Shown piece by piece: positions 56,762 to 64,000 of a stretch of 64,000 nt of DNA. Positions within the stretch are counted from its first letter, which is position 1. Each line of letters opens with the position of its first letter. The notes beneath the pieces were generated by a model. It saw only the letters and a list, made by a program, of their open reading frames with translations. It searched no databases and was not told where the DNA came from. The stretch comes from Flectobacillus sp. BAB-3569 (GTDB lineage: Bacteria; Bacteroidota; Bacteroidia; Cytophagales; Spirosomataceae), in NCBI RefSeq assembly GCF_002270355.1, contig NZ_NJFZ01000008.1, positions 91,766 to 155,765 of the forward strand, written 5' to 3'. A program made the position numbers and the translations under genes.

Positions 56762-59497
56762 ATGGACCAATTTTCATACATTGCCAACGCCGATACTGCG
56801 GTAATTTCGGACTTGTACGAGTCATATCAGCAAGACCCCAATTCGGTTGACGCTAGTTGGCAGAACTTTTTCAAAGGTTTTGACTTTTATACTTCTTGGA
56901 GTGGCGAGGCCTCTTCAACTGGAGTGAGTAGTGCATCTGTCGATGCCTCAATGGTTCAGAAAGAAATGTCTGTAATCAGTTTGATTAAGGCATTTAGATC
57001 AAGAGGACACTTGTTGTCAAAGACCAACCCTGTGCGTGAGCGCAAGGATCGTCGTCCGCGCCTTGATTTAAAAGATTATGCACTTTCTGAAGCTGATCTT
57101 GATACAGTATTCCAAGCGGGTAGTTTTTTGGGCATAGGTCCAGCTTCTCTTCGCAAAATTGTGGAATCTCTCTATAAAATCTATGCAGGTTCGATTGGTT
57201 TTGAGTATTCTTACATCAGAGAATCAGATGTTAAAGAATGGCTTCGTAACAAGATCGAAAAGGAAGCGCTAGCTTTTAATCCTTCTATCGACGAGAAAAA
57301 ACAGATTCTTCAAAAATTGAATGAAGCTGTTGTTTTCGAAAACTTCTTAGGTACAAAATACTTAGGTCAAAAACGTTTCGGTTTGGAAGGTGGCGAAAGT
57401 ACCATCCCTGCACTTGATGCTATTATCAATACAGCGGCTGATCTTGGTGTGAAAGAAGCGATGATTGGTATGGCTCACCGTGGTCGTTTGAACGTATTGG
57501 CAAACATCATGCATAAATCTTACGCTGCAATCTTCGATGGTTTTGAAGGTAATATTCCTGACCAAATCCATGGCGATGGTGACGTAAAATATCACTTAGG
57601 CTATTCATCTAAGCATATTACTCCTGCTGGTTCTGAAATTTCATTGAAATTAGCGCCAAACCCTTCTCACTTAGAAGCTGTAAACCCTGTGGTTGAAGGT
57701 TTCTGTCGTGCAAGTGCTGATGCTCATTATGATGGTGATTACGACAAAGTATTACCAATCTTGATTCATGGTGATGCTGCAGTAGCTGGTCAGGGTATTG
57801 TATATGAGGTAACTCAAATGGCGAAGTTGCGTGGTTATGAAACAGGTGGTACAATCCACTTCGTAATCAACAATCAAGTAGGTTTTACTACTGACTTTGA
57901 AGATGCTCGTTCGGCAATCTACTGTACAGATGTAGCTAAAATTATTGACGCTCCAGTATTCCACGTAAATGGCGATGACCCTGAAGCTGTTGTTTTCGTC
58001 TCGAAAATTGCTGCTGAATTCCGTCAACAGTTCAACCGTGACGTATTTATTGATATGGTTTGTTACCGTAGAAATGGTCACAACGAATCTGATGAGCCAA
58101 GATTTACACAACCAACTTTGTATTCGAATATCACAAATCATCCAAACCCTCGTGAAATCTATACACAAAAATTGATTACACGTGGTGATATCGATGCTCA
58201 GTTGGCTTCTCAAATGGATTCTGAATTCAAGGCTGAATTACAAGCTCGCCTTGATCAGGTAAAACAAAAAATTCGTCCAGAATATGTGCCATTAAAATTG
58301 GATAACAAATGGGCTAAATTGCGTTTTGCTGGTACAGAAGATTTTGAGAAATCTCCAAAAACTGGTATTTCGAAAGAAACGATTGATAAAATTGCGGCTG
58401 CTTTAACAAAATTGCCAGCAGGTTTCCATGCCTTGAAGCAAATTGAAAAAGTATTAGCTGACCGTAAAGCATTTTTCCAAAACGGACAATTAAACTGGGC
58501 AACAGCTGAAGCTTTGGCTTATGGTTCATTGTTGTTGGAAGGTAAAATGGTACGTGTATCTGGTCAGGATGTTCAACGTGGTACGTTCTCTCACCGTCAC
58601 GCAGTTTTGCACGATGCTGAAACTAACGAGTCATATACATCTTTGAACTTTATTGAAGAAGGACAGGAGCAAATTCAAATCTATAACTCATTGTTGTCTG
58701 AATACGGTGTATTAGGTTTTGAATTTGGGTATTCATTGGCAAACCCTGAGGCTTTGGTAATCTGGGAAGCTCAGTTTGGTGATTTCTCAAACGGTGCGCA
58801 AACGATGATTGACCAATTCATTGCATCTTGCGAATCTAAATGGGGTACCATGAATGCTTTGGTAATGCAATTGCCTCATGGTTATGAAGGTCAAGGTCCT
58901 GAGCACTCAAATGCTCGTCCTGAGCGTTACTTACAATTGGCAGCAGAAGATAACATGGTAGTAGCAAACTTGACTACTCCTGCAAACATCTTCCACGCAT
59001 TGCGTCGTCAGTTGGCTTGGGAATTCCGTAAGCCTTTAATCATCATGTCACCAAAATCATTGTTCCGTCATCCAAAGGTAGTTTCTCCAATCGAAGAATT
59101 TATCGACGGTTCATTCCAAGAAATTTACGGTGACACTTATGCAGATGCTAAGAAAGTGAAGAAAGTATTGTTGTGCTCTGGCAAAGTTTATTTCGACTTG
59201 TTGGAAAAACAACAAAAAGACAATCGCACCGATGTGGCAATTATCCGTATCGAGCAGTTGCATCCTTTCCCAACTAGCCAAGTAAATGCAGAACTTGCGA
59301 AGTATCCAAAAGCGAAAGTGTACTGGGTACAAGAAGAGCCAGAAAACATGGGGTACTGGTCATTTGTAACTCGCGAATTTGGTTTCAAATCATTTGAAGG
59401 AGTTATTGCTCGCAAAAAATCTGCTTCACCTGCAACAGGTTTCTTGAAAGTTCACAACGAAGAACAAGCAATCCTAGTAGATAGAGCATTTGCTTAG
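56762..59497 (+). CDS. sucA: 2-oxoglutarate dehydrogenase E1 component
   Basis: 911 residues, typical E1o length. The N-terminal SYIANADTAVISDLYESYQQDPNSVD matches the E2-docking segment. Thiamine-diphosphate and catalytic motifs: MAHRGRLNVLANIM, HGDAAVAGQGIVYE, FVINNQVGFTT, CYRRNGHNESDEP, and later GTFSHRHAVLHD and QDVQRGTFSHRH. It decarboxylates 2-oxoglutarate in the TCA cycle and passes the succinyl group to the E2 lipoyl arm. It heads the sucA-sucB-lpdA cluster. Confidence 0.97.
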   Translation: MDQFSYIANADTAVISDLYESYQQDPNSVDASWQNFFKGFDFYTSWSGEASSTGVSSASVDASMVQKEMSVISLIKAFRSRGHLLSKTNPVRERKDRRPRLDLKDYALSEADLDTVFQAGSFLGIGPASLRKIVESLYKIYAGSIGFEYSYIRESDVKEWLRNKIEKEALAFNPSIDEKKQILQKLNEAVVFENFLGTKYLGQKRFGLEGGESTIPALDAIINTAADLGVKEAMIGMAHRGRLNVLANIMHKSYAAIFDGFEGNIPDQIHGDGDVKYHLGYSSKHITPAGSEISLKLAPNPSHLEAVNPVVEGFCRASADAHYDGDYDKVLPILIHGDAAVAGQGIVYEVTQMAKLRGYETGGTIHFVINNQVGFTTDFEDARSAIYCTDVAKIIDAPVFHVNGDDPEAVVFVSKIAAEFRQQFNRDVFIDMVCYRRNGHNESDEPRFTQPTLYSNITNHPNPREIYTQKLITRGDIDAQLASQMDSEFKAELQARLDQVKQKIRPEYVPLKLDNKWAKLRFAGTEDFEKSPKTGISKETIDKIAAALTKLPAGFHALKQIEKVLADRKAFFQNGQLNWATAEALAYGSLLLEGKMVRVSGQDVQRGTFSHRHAVLHDAETNESYTSLNFIEEGQEQIQIYNSLLSEYGVLGFEFGYSLANPEALVIWEAQFGDFSNGAQTMIDQFIASCESKWGTMNALVMQLPHGYEGQGPEHSNARPERYLQLAAEDNMVVANLTTPANIFHALRRQLAWEFRKPLIIMSPKSLFRHPKVVSPIEEFIDGSFQEIYGDTYADAKKVKKVLLCSGKVYFDLLEKQQKDNRTDVAIIRIEQLHPFPTSQVNAELAKYPKAKVYWVQEEPENMGYWSFVTREFGFKSFEGVIARKKSASPATGFLKVHNEEQAILVDRAFA

Positions 59498-59512
59498 TTA
59501 TAATATTTGTTG

Positions 59513-59551
59513 AAACCGACTTTTTGACGCTAAGGCTCAGAGAGTCGGTTT
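59513..59551 (+). terminator. Hairpin between sucA and sucB
   Basis: AAACCGACT (59513-59521) pairs with AGTCGGTTT (59543-59551), with a 21-base loop and a short T run. Read-through to sucB is likely, since no promoter is evident before sucB. Confidence 0.6.
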
Positions 59552-59657
59552 TGGCATCATGTTACTAGACAATATTACAATAGGACATTTTACTATAGTT
59601 ATAAATTGAAGATTGTGTCAAACAACCAATCCGAATACTAAATAATAAATTAATAAG

Positions 59658-61181
59658 ATGGCAATCGAAATGAAAGTTCCGCCAGTTGGCGAGTCGATAA
59701 CCGAGGTCACAATTGCCTCATGGAATAAAAAAGATGGGGATGTAGTGAAGATGGATGAGGTATTGTGCGAGTTAGAGTCTGATAAAGCTACCTTCGAACT
59801 ACCAGCAGAAGCTGAAGGTGTTTTGCGTATTGTTGCAAAAGAAGGAGATACTTTACCAATTGGTGCAGTAATCTGCGTTATCGAAGCCGCAGGTGCTTCG
59901 GCAGCAGCACCAGTTGCAGCGGCTCCAGTAGTAGCTACTGCTCCAGCGGCAGCGCCAGTTGCAACGGAAACTAAGGTTGTTGAAATCAAAGTTCCAGCAG
60001 TGGGTGAGTCTATTTCTGAAGTTACAGTTTCGTCTTGGAATAAGAAAGAAGGTGATACTGTATCGATGGACGAAGTACTGTGCGAACTTGAATCTGACAA
60101 AGCTACCTTCGAATTGCCTGCTGAAGCGGCGGGAGTGTTACACATCGTAGCTGAAGCGGGTACAACATTGCCAATAGGTGGCTTAGTAGCTACTATTACG
60201 GTAGGTGCAGGTGCTAGCGTTGCTGCCCCAGCTCCTTCAGCAGCACCAGTTGCAGCAGCTCCTTCGGGCGATGCCAACTATGCTGCTGGTCATGCTTCTC
60301 CTGCAGCAGCTAAAATTTTAGCTGAAAAAGGTATTGATGCTGGTGCTGTACAAGGTACTGGCGTAGGTGGCCGTATTACTAAAGAAGATGCTCAAAGTGC
60401 TCAAAAACCAGTAGCTTCAGCGCCTGCAACTCCAGCAGCAGCTCCTGCTCCTGCGGCAGCGCCAGTTGCTTCTTCTGACTCAAGAGGTGTAAGAAGAGAG
60501 AAAATGACTTCGCTTCGCAAAACAGTAGCTCGTCGCTTGGTTCAAGTGAAAAACGAGACTGCTATGTTGACTACTTTCAACGAAGTTGATATGAAGCCAA
60601 TTATGGATTTGCGTTCGAAATACAAAGATAAATTCAAAGAAAAACATGGTGTTAACCTAGGTTTCATGTCATTCTTCACTAAAGCAGTGACAGTGGCATT
60701 GAAAGAATTCCCTGCGGTTAATGCTTCTATCGACGGCGATCAAATTGTTTACCACGATTATTGTGATGTTTCGATTGCGGTATCTGCTCCAAAAGGTTTG
60801 GTGGTTCCTGTAATTCGTAATGCTGAACAATTATCATTGGCTGGTATCGAGGCTGAGGTTATTAGATTAGCAACTCGTGCTCGTGACAACAAATTGACAC
60901 TTGATGAAATGAACGGTGGTACTTTCACTATTACAAATGGTGGTGTATTTGGTTCAATGTTATCAACACCAATTATTAATGCTCCACAAGTGGCTATCTT
61001 AGGTATGCACAACATCGTTGAGCGTGCTGTAGTAATTGGTGGCCAAGTGGTAGTTCGTCCGATTATGTATGTAGCACTTTCGTATGACCACCGTATCATC
61101 GACGGTCGTGAGTCTGTAAGCTTCTTGGTACGAATCAAACAATTATTAGAAGATCCAACTCGTTTGTTGTTAGACGTCTAG
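59658..61181 (+). CDS. sucB: Dihydrolipoamide succinyltransferase E2, with two lipoyl domains
   Basis: 507 residues. Two tandem lipoyl domains (1-78 and about 108-183) each carry [13 protein letters not shown], with lipoylated K43 and K148. Ala/Pro-rich linkers follow, then a peripheral-subunit-binding domain (about 213-250, [15 protein letters not shown]) and the catalytic core (about 275-507) with the HxxxDG motif at H478-D482-G483. The common proteobacterial E2o has one lipoyl domain, so this copy is duplicated. It transfers the succinyl group to CoA, and its lipoyl arms are reduced by E1 and reoxidised by LpdA. It is followed by a strong terminator. Confidence 0.96.
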   Translation: MAIEMKVPPVGESITEVTIASWNKKDGDVVKMDEVLCELESDKATFELPAEAEGVLRIVAKEGDTLPIGAVICVIEAAGASAAAPVAAAPVVATAPAAAPVATETKVVEIKVPAVGESISEVTVSSWNKKEGDTVSMDEVLCELESDKATFELPAEAAGVLHIVAEAGTTLPIGGLVATITVGAGASVAAPAPSAAPVAAAPSGDANYAAGHASPAAAKILAEKGIDAGAVQGTGVGGRITKEDAQSAQKPVASAPATPAAAPAPAAAPVASSDSRGVRREKMTSLRKTVARRLVQVKNETAMLTTFNEVDMKPIMDLRSKYKDKFKEKHGVNLGFMSFFTKAVTVALKEFPAVNASIDGDQIVYHDYCDVSIAVSAPKGLVVPVIRNAEQLSLAGIEAEVIRLATRARDNKLTLDEMNGGTFTITNGGVFGSMLSTPIINAPQVAILGMHNIVERAVVIGGQVVVRPIMYVALSYDHRIIDGRESVSFLVRIKQLLEDPTRLLLDV

Positions 61182-61200
61182 TTTAAATAGATATTACTGA

Positions 61201-61238
61201 GGCAAAGACACGATATTATGCGTGTCTTTGCCTTTTTT
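61201..61238 (+). terminator. Terminator after sucB
   Basis: Perfect 12-bp stem GGCAAAGACACG (61201-61212) with 61221-61232, then six T. Of the small frames between sucB and lpdA, one starts inside this stem. Confidence 0.92.
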
Positions 61239-61423
61239 GTATCATTTTTTGACTTAAAATCCATTGTTTCAATGTGCGAGAAAAACTATTTTCATCAAAA
61301 ATTGAAGAAGATTGGTCGAAAGTCAAACACTTTATTTCAAAACTATCCGATAAAGAACTTTTATAGTAACAAAGCAATTATAGATAAAGAGTCAAAGGCT
61401 CAATAACTGTAAATAATCAAAGT

Positions 61424-62827
61424 ATGCAATACGACGTAATAGTAATAGGCTCAGGTCCTGGTGGTTATGTAGCAGCCATCCGTTCGGCTCAATTAGGCTT
61501 AAAAACAGCCATCATCGAAAAATACTCTGTATTGGGTGGTACTTGCTTAAACGTAGGCTGTATTCCATCAAAAGCATTGTTGGACTCATCTGAGCATTTC
61601 TACAATGCACAACATTCATTTGCTGAGCATGGTATCGAGCTTGAAAACTTGAAAGCTAATTTATCTCAAATGATTTCTCGTAAAAAAGGAGTAATCGAAA
61701 AGATGAATAATGGTATTGCTTTCTTGATGAAGAAAAACAAAATCACGGTTTACAACGGATTAGGTTCTTTTGTTGACAAAAACACTGTGAATATTGCTAA
61801 ATTAGATGGTACTGCTGAGCAAATTACTGGTAAAAATATCATCATTGCTACAGGTTCAAAACCAACGGTGTTACCATTTATTCCTGTTGACAAAAAGCGT
61901 GTTATTACTTCAACAGAAGCTTTGAATCTTCAAGAAATTCCAAAGCACTTGATCGTTATTGGTGCTGGTGTTATTGGTGCTGAGTTAGGTTCGGTTTACG
62001 CTCGTTTGGGTGCAAAAGTAAGTTTCGTAGAATTTGCTGATTCTATGATTCCTACTATGGACAAAACAATGGGTAAAGAGTTGCAGAAATCAATCAAGAA
62101 ATTGGGTGCTGATTTCTACTTAAGCCACAAAGTAACTGGCGTAGTTAACAATGGGGACGACGTAACTGTTACTGCGAAAAACTCAAAAGACGAAGATGTA
62201 ACAATTACTGGTGACTATGTATTAGTTTGTATTGGTCGTCGCCCATATACTGATGGTTTGAATCTTGAAGCTGCTGGCCTTGCTACAGACCAAAGAGGTA
62301 AACTTGAAGTAGATGAGCATACTTTACAAACAAAAGTAGGTGGAATCTATGCTATTGGTGATGTGATTCGTGGTGCGATGTTGGCTCACAAAGCAGAGGA
62401 AGAGGGTGTATTTGTAGCTGAAACTATTGCTGGACAAAAACCACACATCAACTACAACTTGATTCCAGGCGTAGTGTACACTTGGCCAGAAGTAGCTTCT
62501 GTTGGTCAAACAGAAGAAGAATTAAAAGCGGCTGGTCGTGCTTACAAGGCTGGTTCATTCCCATTCAAAGCTTTGGGTCGTGCAACAGCTTCAATGGATA
62601 CTGATGGTTTGGTAAAAGTATTGGCAGACAAAGCTACAGACGAAATTCTTGGTGTTCATATCATCGGTGCTCGTGCAGCAGATATGATTGCTGAAGCAGT
62701 AGTTGCCATGGAATATCGTGCCTCTGCTGAAGATATTTCACGTATGTCACACGCTCACCCTACTTATACAGAAGCTATGAAGGAAGCATGTTTGGCAGCA
62801 ACTGAAAACAGAGCTTTGCATGCTTAA
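61424..62827 (+). CDS. lpdA: Dihydrolipoamide dehydrogenase (E3)
   Basis: 467 residues. FAD-binding GxGxxG at the N-terminus (VIGSGPGGYVAA), redox disulfide C41/C46 in GGTCLNVGCIPSK, NAD-binding IGAGVIGAELG, IYAIGDV, and the catalytic H445/E450 pair in HAHPTYTEAMKE. It reoxidises the lipoyl groups of the E2 above with NAD. It is encoded after sucB but behind a terminator, so probably its own transcript. Confidence 0.97.
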   Translation: MQYDVIVIGSGPGGYVAAIRSAQLGLKTAIIEKYSVLGGTCLNVGCIPSKALLDSSEHFYNAQHSFAEHGIELENLKANLSQMISRKKGVIEKMNNGIAFLMKKNKITVYNGLGSFVDKNTVNIAKLDGTAEQITGKNIIIATGSKPTVLPFIPVDKKRVITSTEALNLQEIPKHLIVIGAGVIGAELGSVYARLGAKVSFVEFADSMIPTMDKTMGKELQKSIKKLGADFYLSHKVTGVVNNGDDVTVTAKNSKDEDVTITGDYVLVCIGRRPYTDGLNLEAAGLATDQRGKLEVDEHTLQTKVGGIYAIGDVIRGAMLAHKAEEEGVFVAETIAGQKPHINYNLIPGVVYTWPEVASVGQTEEELKAAGRAYKAGSFPFKALGRATASMDTDGLVKVLADKATDEILGVHIIGARAADMIAEAVVAMEYRASAEDISRMSHAHPTYTEAMKEACLAATENRALHA

Positions 62828-62867
62828 TTTGAACTTTTTATGCTGAGATTTTGGCATTAAAATAAAT

Positions 62868-62905
62868 AGAAAAAGGCTGATGGATTATTCTGTCAGCCTT
62901 TTTCT
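62868..62905 (+). terminator. Terminator after lpdA
   Basis: AGAAAAAGGCTGA (62868-62880) pairs exactly with 62893-62905, ending in a T-rich run. Confidence 0.88.
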
Positions 62906-63036
62906 TTATTAAAAATACCAACATTAATCATTTCCAAAAGACTATCTCAATCAGCATTATGGATTTGAAACTCACGCACTTTTTTCTTAGCTTTGAGGGT
63001 AGTCATCATTATATCACTATTTGTACAAAAAATATC

Positions 63037-63792
63037 ATGAAAAAAATAGCCGTATTCGCATTAACTATTTCAATATTAGCTTCTTGTAAATCAAAATCTG
63101 GTTCAGAATCCACTCAGACAGACTCGGTTGCTGTTACACAAACGGAATCAACTACTCCAGCTAGCGATGCATTGTATTTGGATGATGTGTTGGCTTGTAA
63201 TGATTATGAGGGTTTGGTGAAAAAATTTGGTGCTGAGAATATTGTTAAAAAAGCAACCATCGAAACTGGTGAAGGTTCTTTTGAAGCAACTAAGATTTTT
63301 GCAGGAACTCCCAAAGAAATCGAAGTATATTGGCAAGATGGAAAAGAATACAAAGTTATTGGTGATGTATTAGCAAGATTACAAATAAAAGATGATAAGC
63401 CAGCAGCTGAGGGTTCGCCTTGGACTACTAAACTAGGCTTGAAGCCAGGAATGACCCTAAAAGATGTTATAGCCCTTAATGGTAAAACCTTTACTATTAC
63501 TGGCCTTGGCTGGGATTTAGGAGGAAATGTTGTAAGCTGGGAAGGTGGTAAATTGGCAGATAAAGATATCAATATTAGATTTAACGACTATTCTACAAAT
63601 TCTGGTGGCTTATCAGAAACTGAATATGCTCAAATTTCTGGGGATCGTGAATTTGACGTGAAACATCCTTCTATTCAAAAATTGAACCCAATTGTAGACC
63701 AAGTATCAGTATATCACAAACCCAATTTCGATAAAGAATTAGGTAATAAGATGTACAAAGATGTAGAGGAAAAACAAATGCCGAAGCATTAG
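63037..63792 (+). CDS. Lipoprotein of unknown function
   Basis: The start is set at the ATG at 63037 (MKKIAVFALTISILASC), giving a lipoprotein signal with lipobox Cys 17; the longer frame hides it. About 251 residues. After a Ser/Thr-rich linker (to about 45), a compact domain contains FGAENIVKKATIETGEGSFEATKIF, IEVYWQDGKEYKVIGD and WTTKLGLKPGMTLKDVIALNGKTFTITGLGWDLGG. No enzyme motif recognised. It is monocistronic, with a repeat element directly downstream. Confidence 0.8.
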   Translation: MKKIAVFALTISILASCKSKSGSESTQTDSVAVTQTESTTPASDALYLDDVLACNDYEGLVKKFGAENIVKKATIETGEGSFEATKIFAGTPKEIEVYWQDGKEYKVIGDVLARLQIKDDKPAAEGSPWTTKLGLKPGMTLKDVIALNGKTFTITGLGWDLGGNVVSWEGGKLADKDINIRFNDYSTNSGGLSETEYAQISGDREFDVKHPSIQKLNPIVDQVSVYHKPNFDKELGNKMYKDVEEKQMPKH

Positions 63793-63800
63793 GATGTCAG

Positions 63801-64000
63801 TGACAAAGGAGCAAAGGCACAGAGGGACAAAGTGAAATTTAATTAGGCTTTATCCCTCTGTGTCTTTGTCACATTTCATCTTCTTGACTTTTCACCTATC
63901 CACTTTGTGCCCCTGTGCCTTTGTCACATTTCACCTTCTTGGCTTTACCACCTATCCACTTTGTGCCCCTGTGCCTTTGTCACATTTCACCTTCTTGGCT
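63801..64000. repeat. Octamer-word element with 56-bp tandem units (family D)
   Basis: Left arm 63801-63834 has octamers (GACAAAGG, AGCAAAGG, CACAGAGG, GACAAAGT). The right side holds tandem units starting at 63864, 63919 and 63975 (periods 55 and 56), built of octamers such as CACTTTGT, GCCCCTGT, GCCTTTGT. The two sides are complementary. It is cut by the window end. Confidence 0.85.

Noticed and set aside
57752..58213. Long antisense frames inside sucA
   Set aside because: They are shadows of strong coding bias in sucA; the same holds for antisense frames in the giant gene and in htpG.
61218..61406. 62-codon frame between sucB and lpdA
   Set aside because: Its start is inside the sucB terminator stem and the product has no recognisable signal or domain.
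63864..64000. CRISPR-like direct repeats at the window end
   Set aside because: Units are contiguous with no unique spacers; they are octamer tandem repeats.

Overview
The window reads as ordinary chromosome from a Bacteroidota bacterium, most likely order Cytophagales (Spirosomataceae-like; this placement is inference). The grounds are type IX secretion parts (PorP/SprF, a PorG-like barrel, a giant secreted protein with a gliding-type C-terminal sorting domain), OmpA proteins with PD40 propellers, a single bifunctional Rel protein, Bacteroidota-type -7 promoter elements (TAnnTTTG), low GC, and genes that mostly lack clear Shine-Dalgarno sites. No rRNA, tRNA, CRISPR array, insertion sequence or prophage was seen.

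Layout. 1-4.8 kb: the 3' end of tsaD, a small unknown protein with a HolD-like layout, a DeoR-type regulator divergent from nudK, purA and fur. 5-16.4 kb: rel (ppGpp), a PorG-like outer-membrane protein, a TMTC-like membrane protein with TPRs, a GNAT acetyltransferase, dapF, ispF, an M16 peptidase and a secreted TPR protein. 16.6-24.2 kb: a surface-polysaccharide cluster (three methyltransferases, two GT4 glycosyltransferases, a Wzx-type flippase, and a LamG lipoprotein whose signal peptide is out of frame). 24.4-28.4 kb: a CPBP protease, a MOSC protein, and a UbiA-like membrane protein translationally coupled to an MFS transporter. 28.7-54.3 kb: a cell-surface block with two paralogous TPR-PD40-OmpA proteins, htpG, a 3,834-residue T9SS adhesin-like protein, two PorP/SprF proteins, and a hybrid-propeller LytS-type kinase with its LytTR regulator. 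54.4-64 kb: a thioredoxin-like protein, then sucA, sucB and lpdA (2-oxoglutarate dehydrogenase complex), and a lipoprotein.

How they fit together. The giant adhesin is followed by a PorP/SprF protein and an OmpA-PD40 protein, the usual neighbours of T9SS-exported SprB-like proteins. The OmpA-PD40 protein presumably anchors the complex to peptidoglycan. The two-component pair between the two PorP genes is a natural candidate to control this surface module. The polysaccharide cluster and the TMTC-like protein may modify the surface, but that is inference.

The most unusual structure is not a gene. At least ten intergenic spacers carry degenerate arrays of short words with a strict 7-bp period (8 bp in one family), usually just 3' of a gene. 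Several are paired with a complementary array, so the whole folds as a long imperfect hairpin. Three copies of one family (4938-5114, 7503-7666, 13152-13261) are clearly homologous, and one differs from another by an extra heptamer in the left arm.
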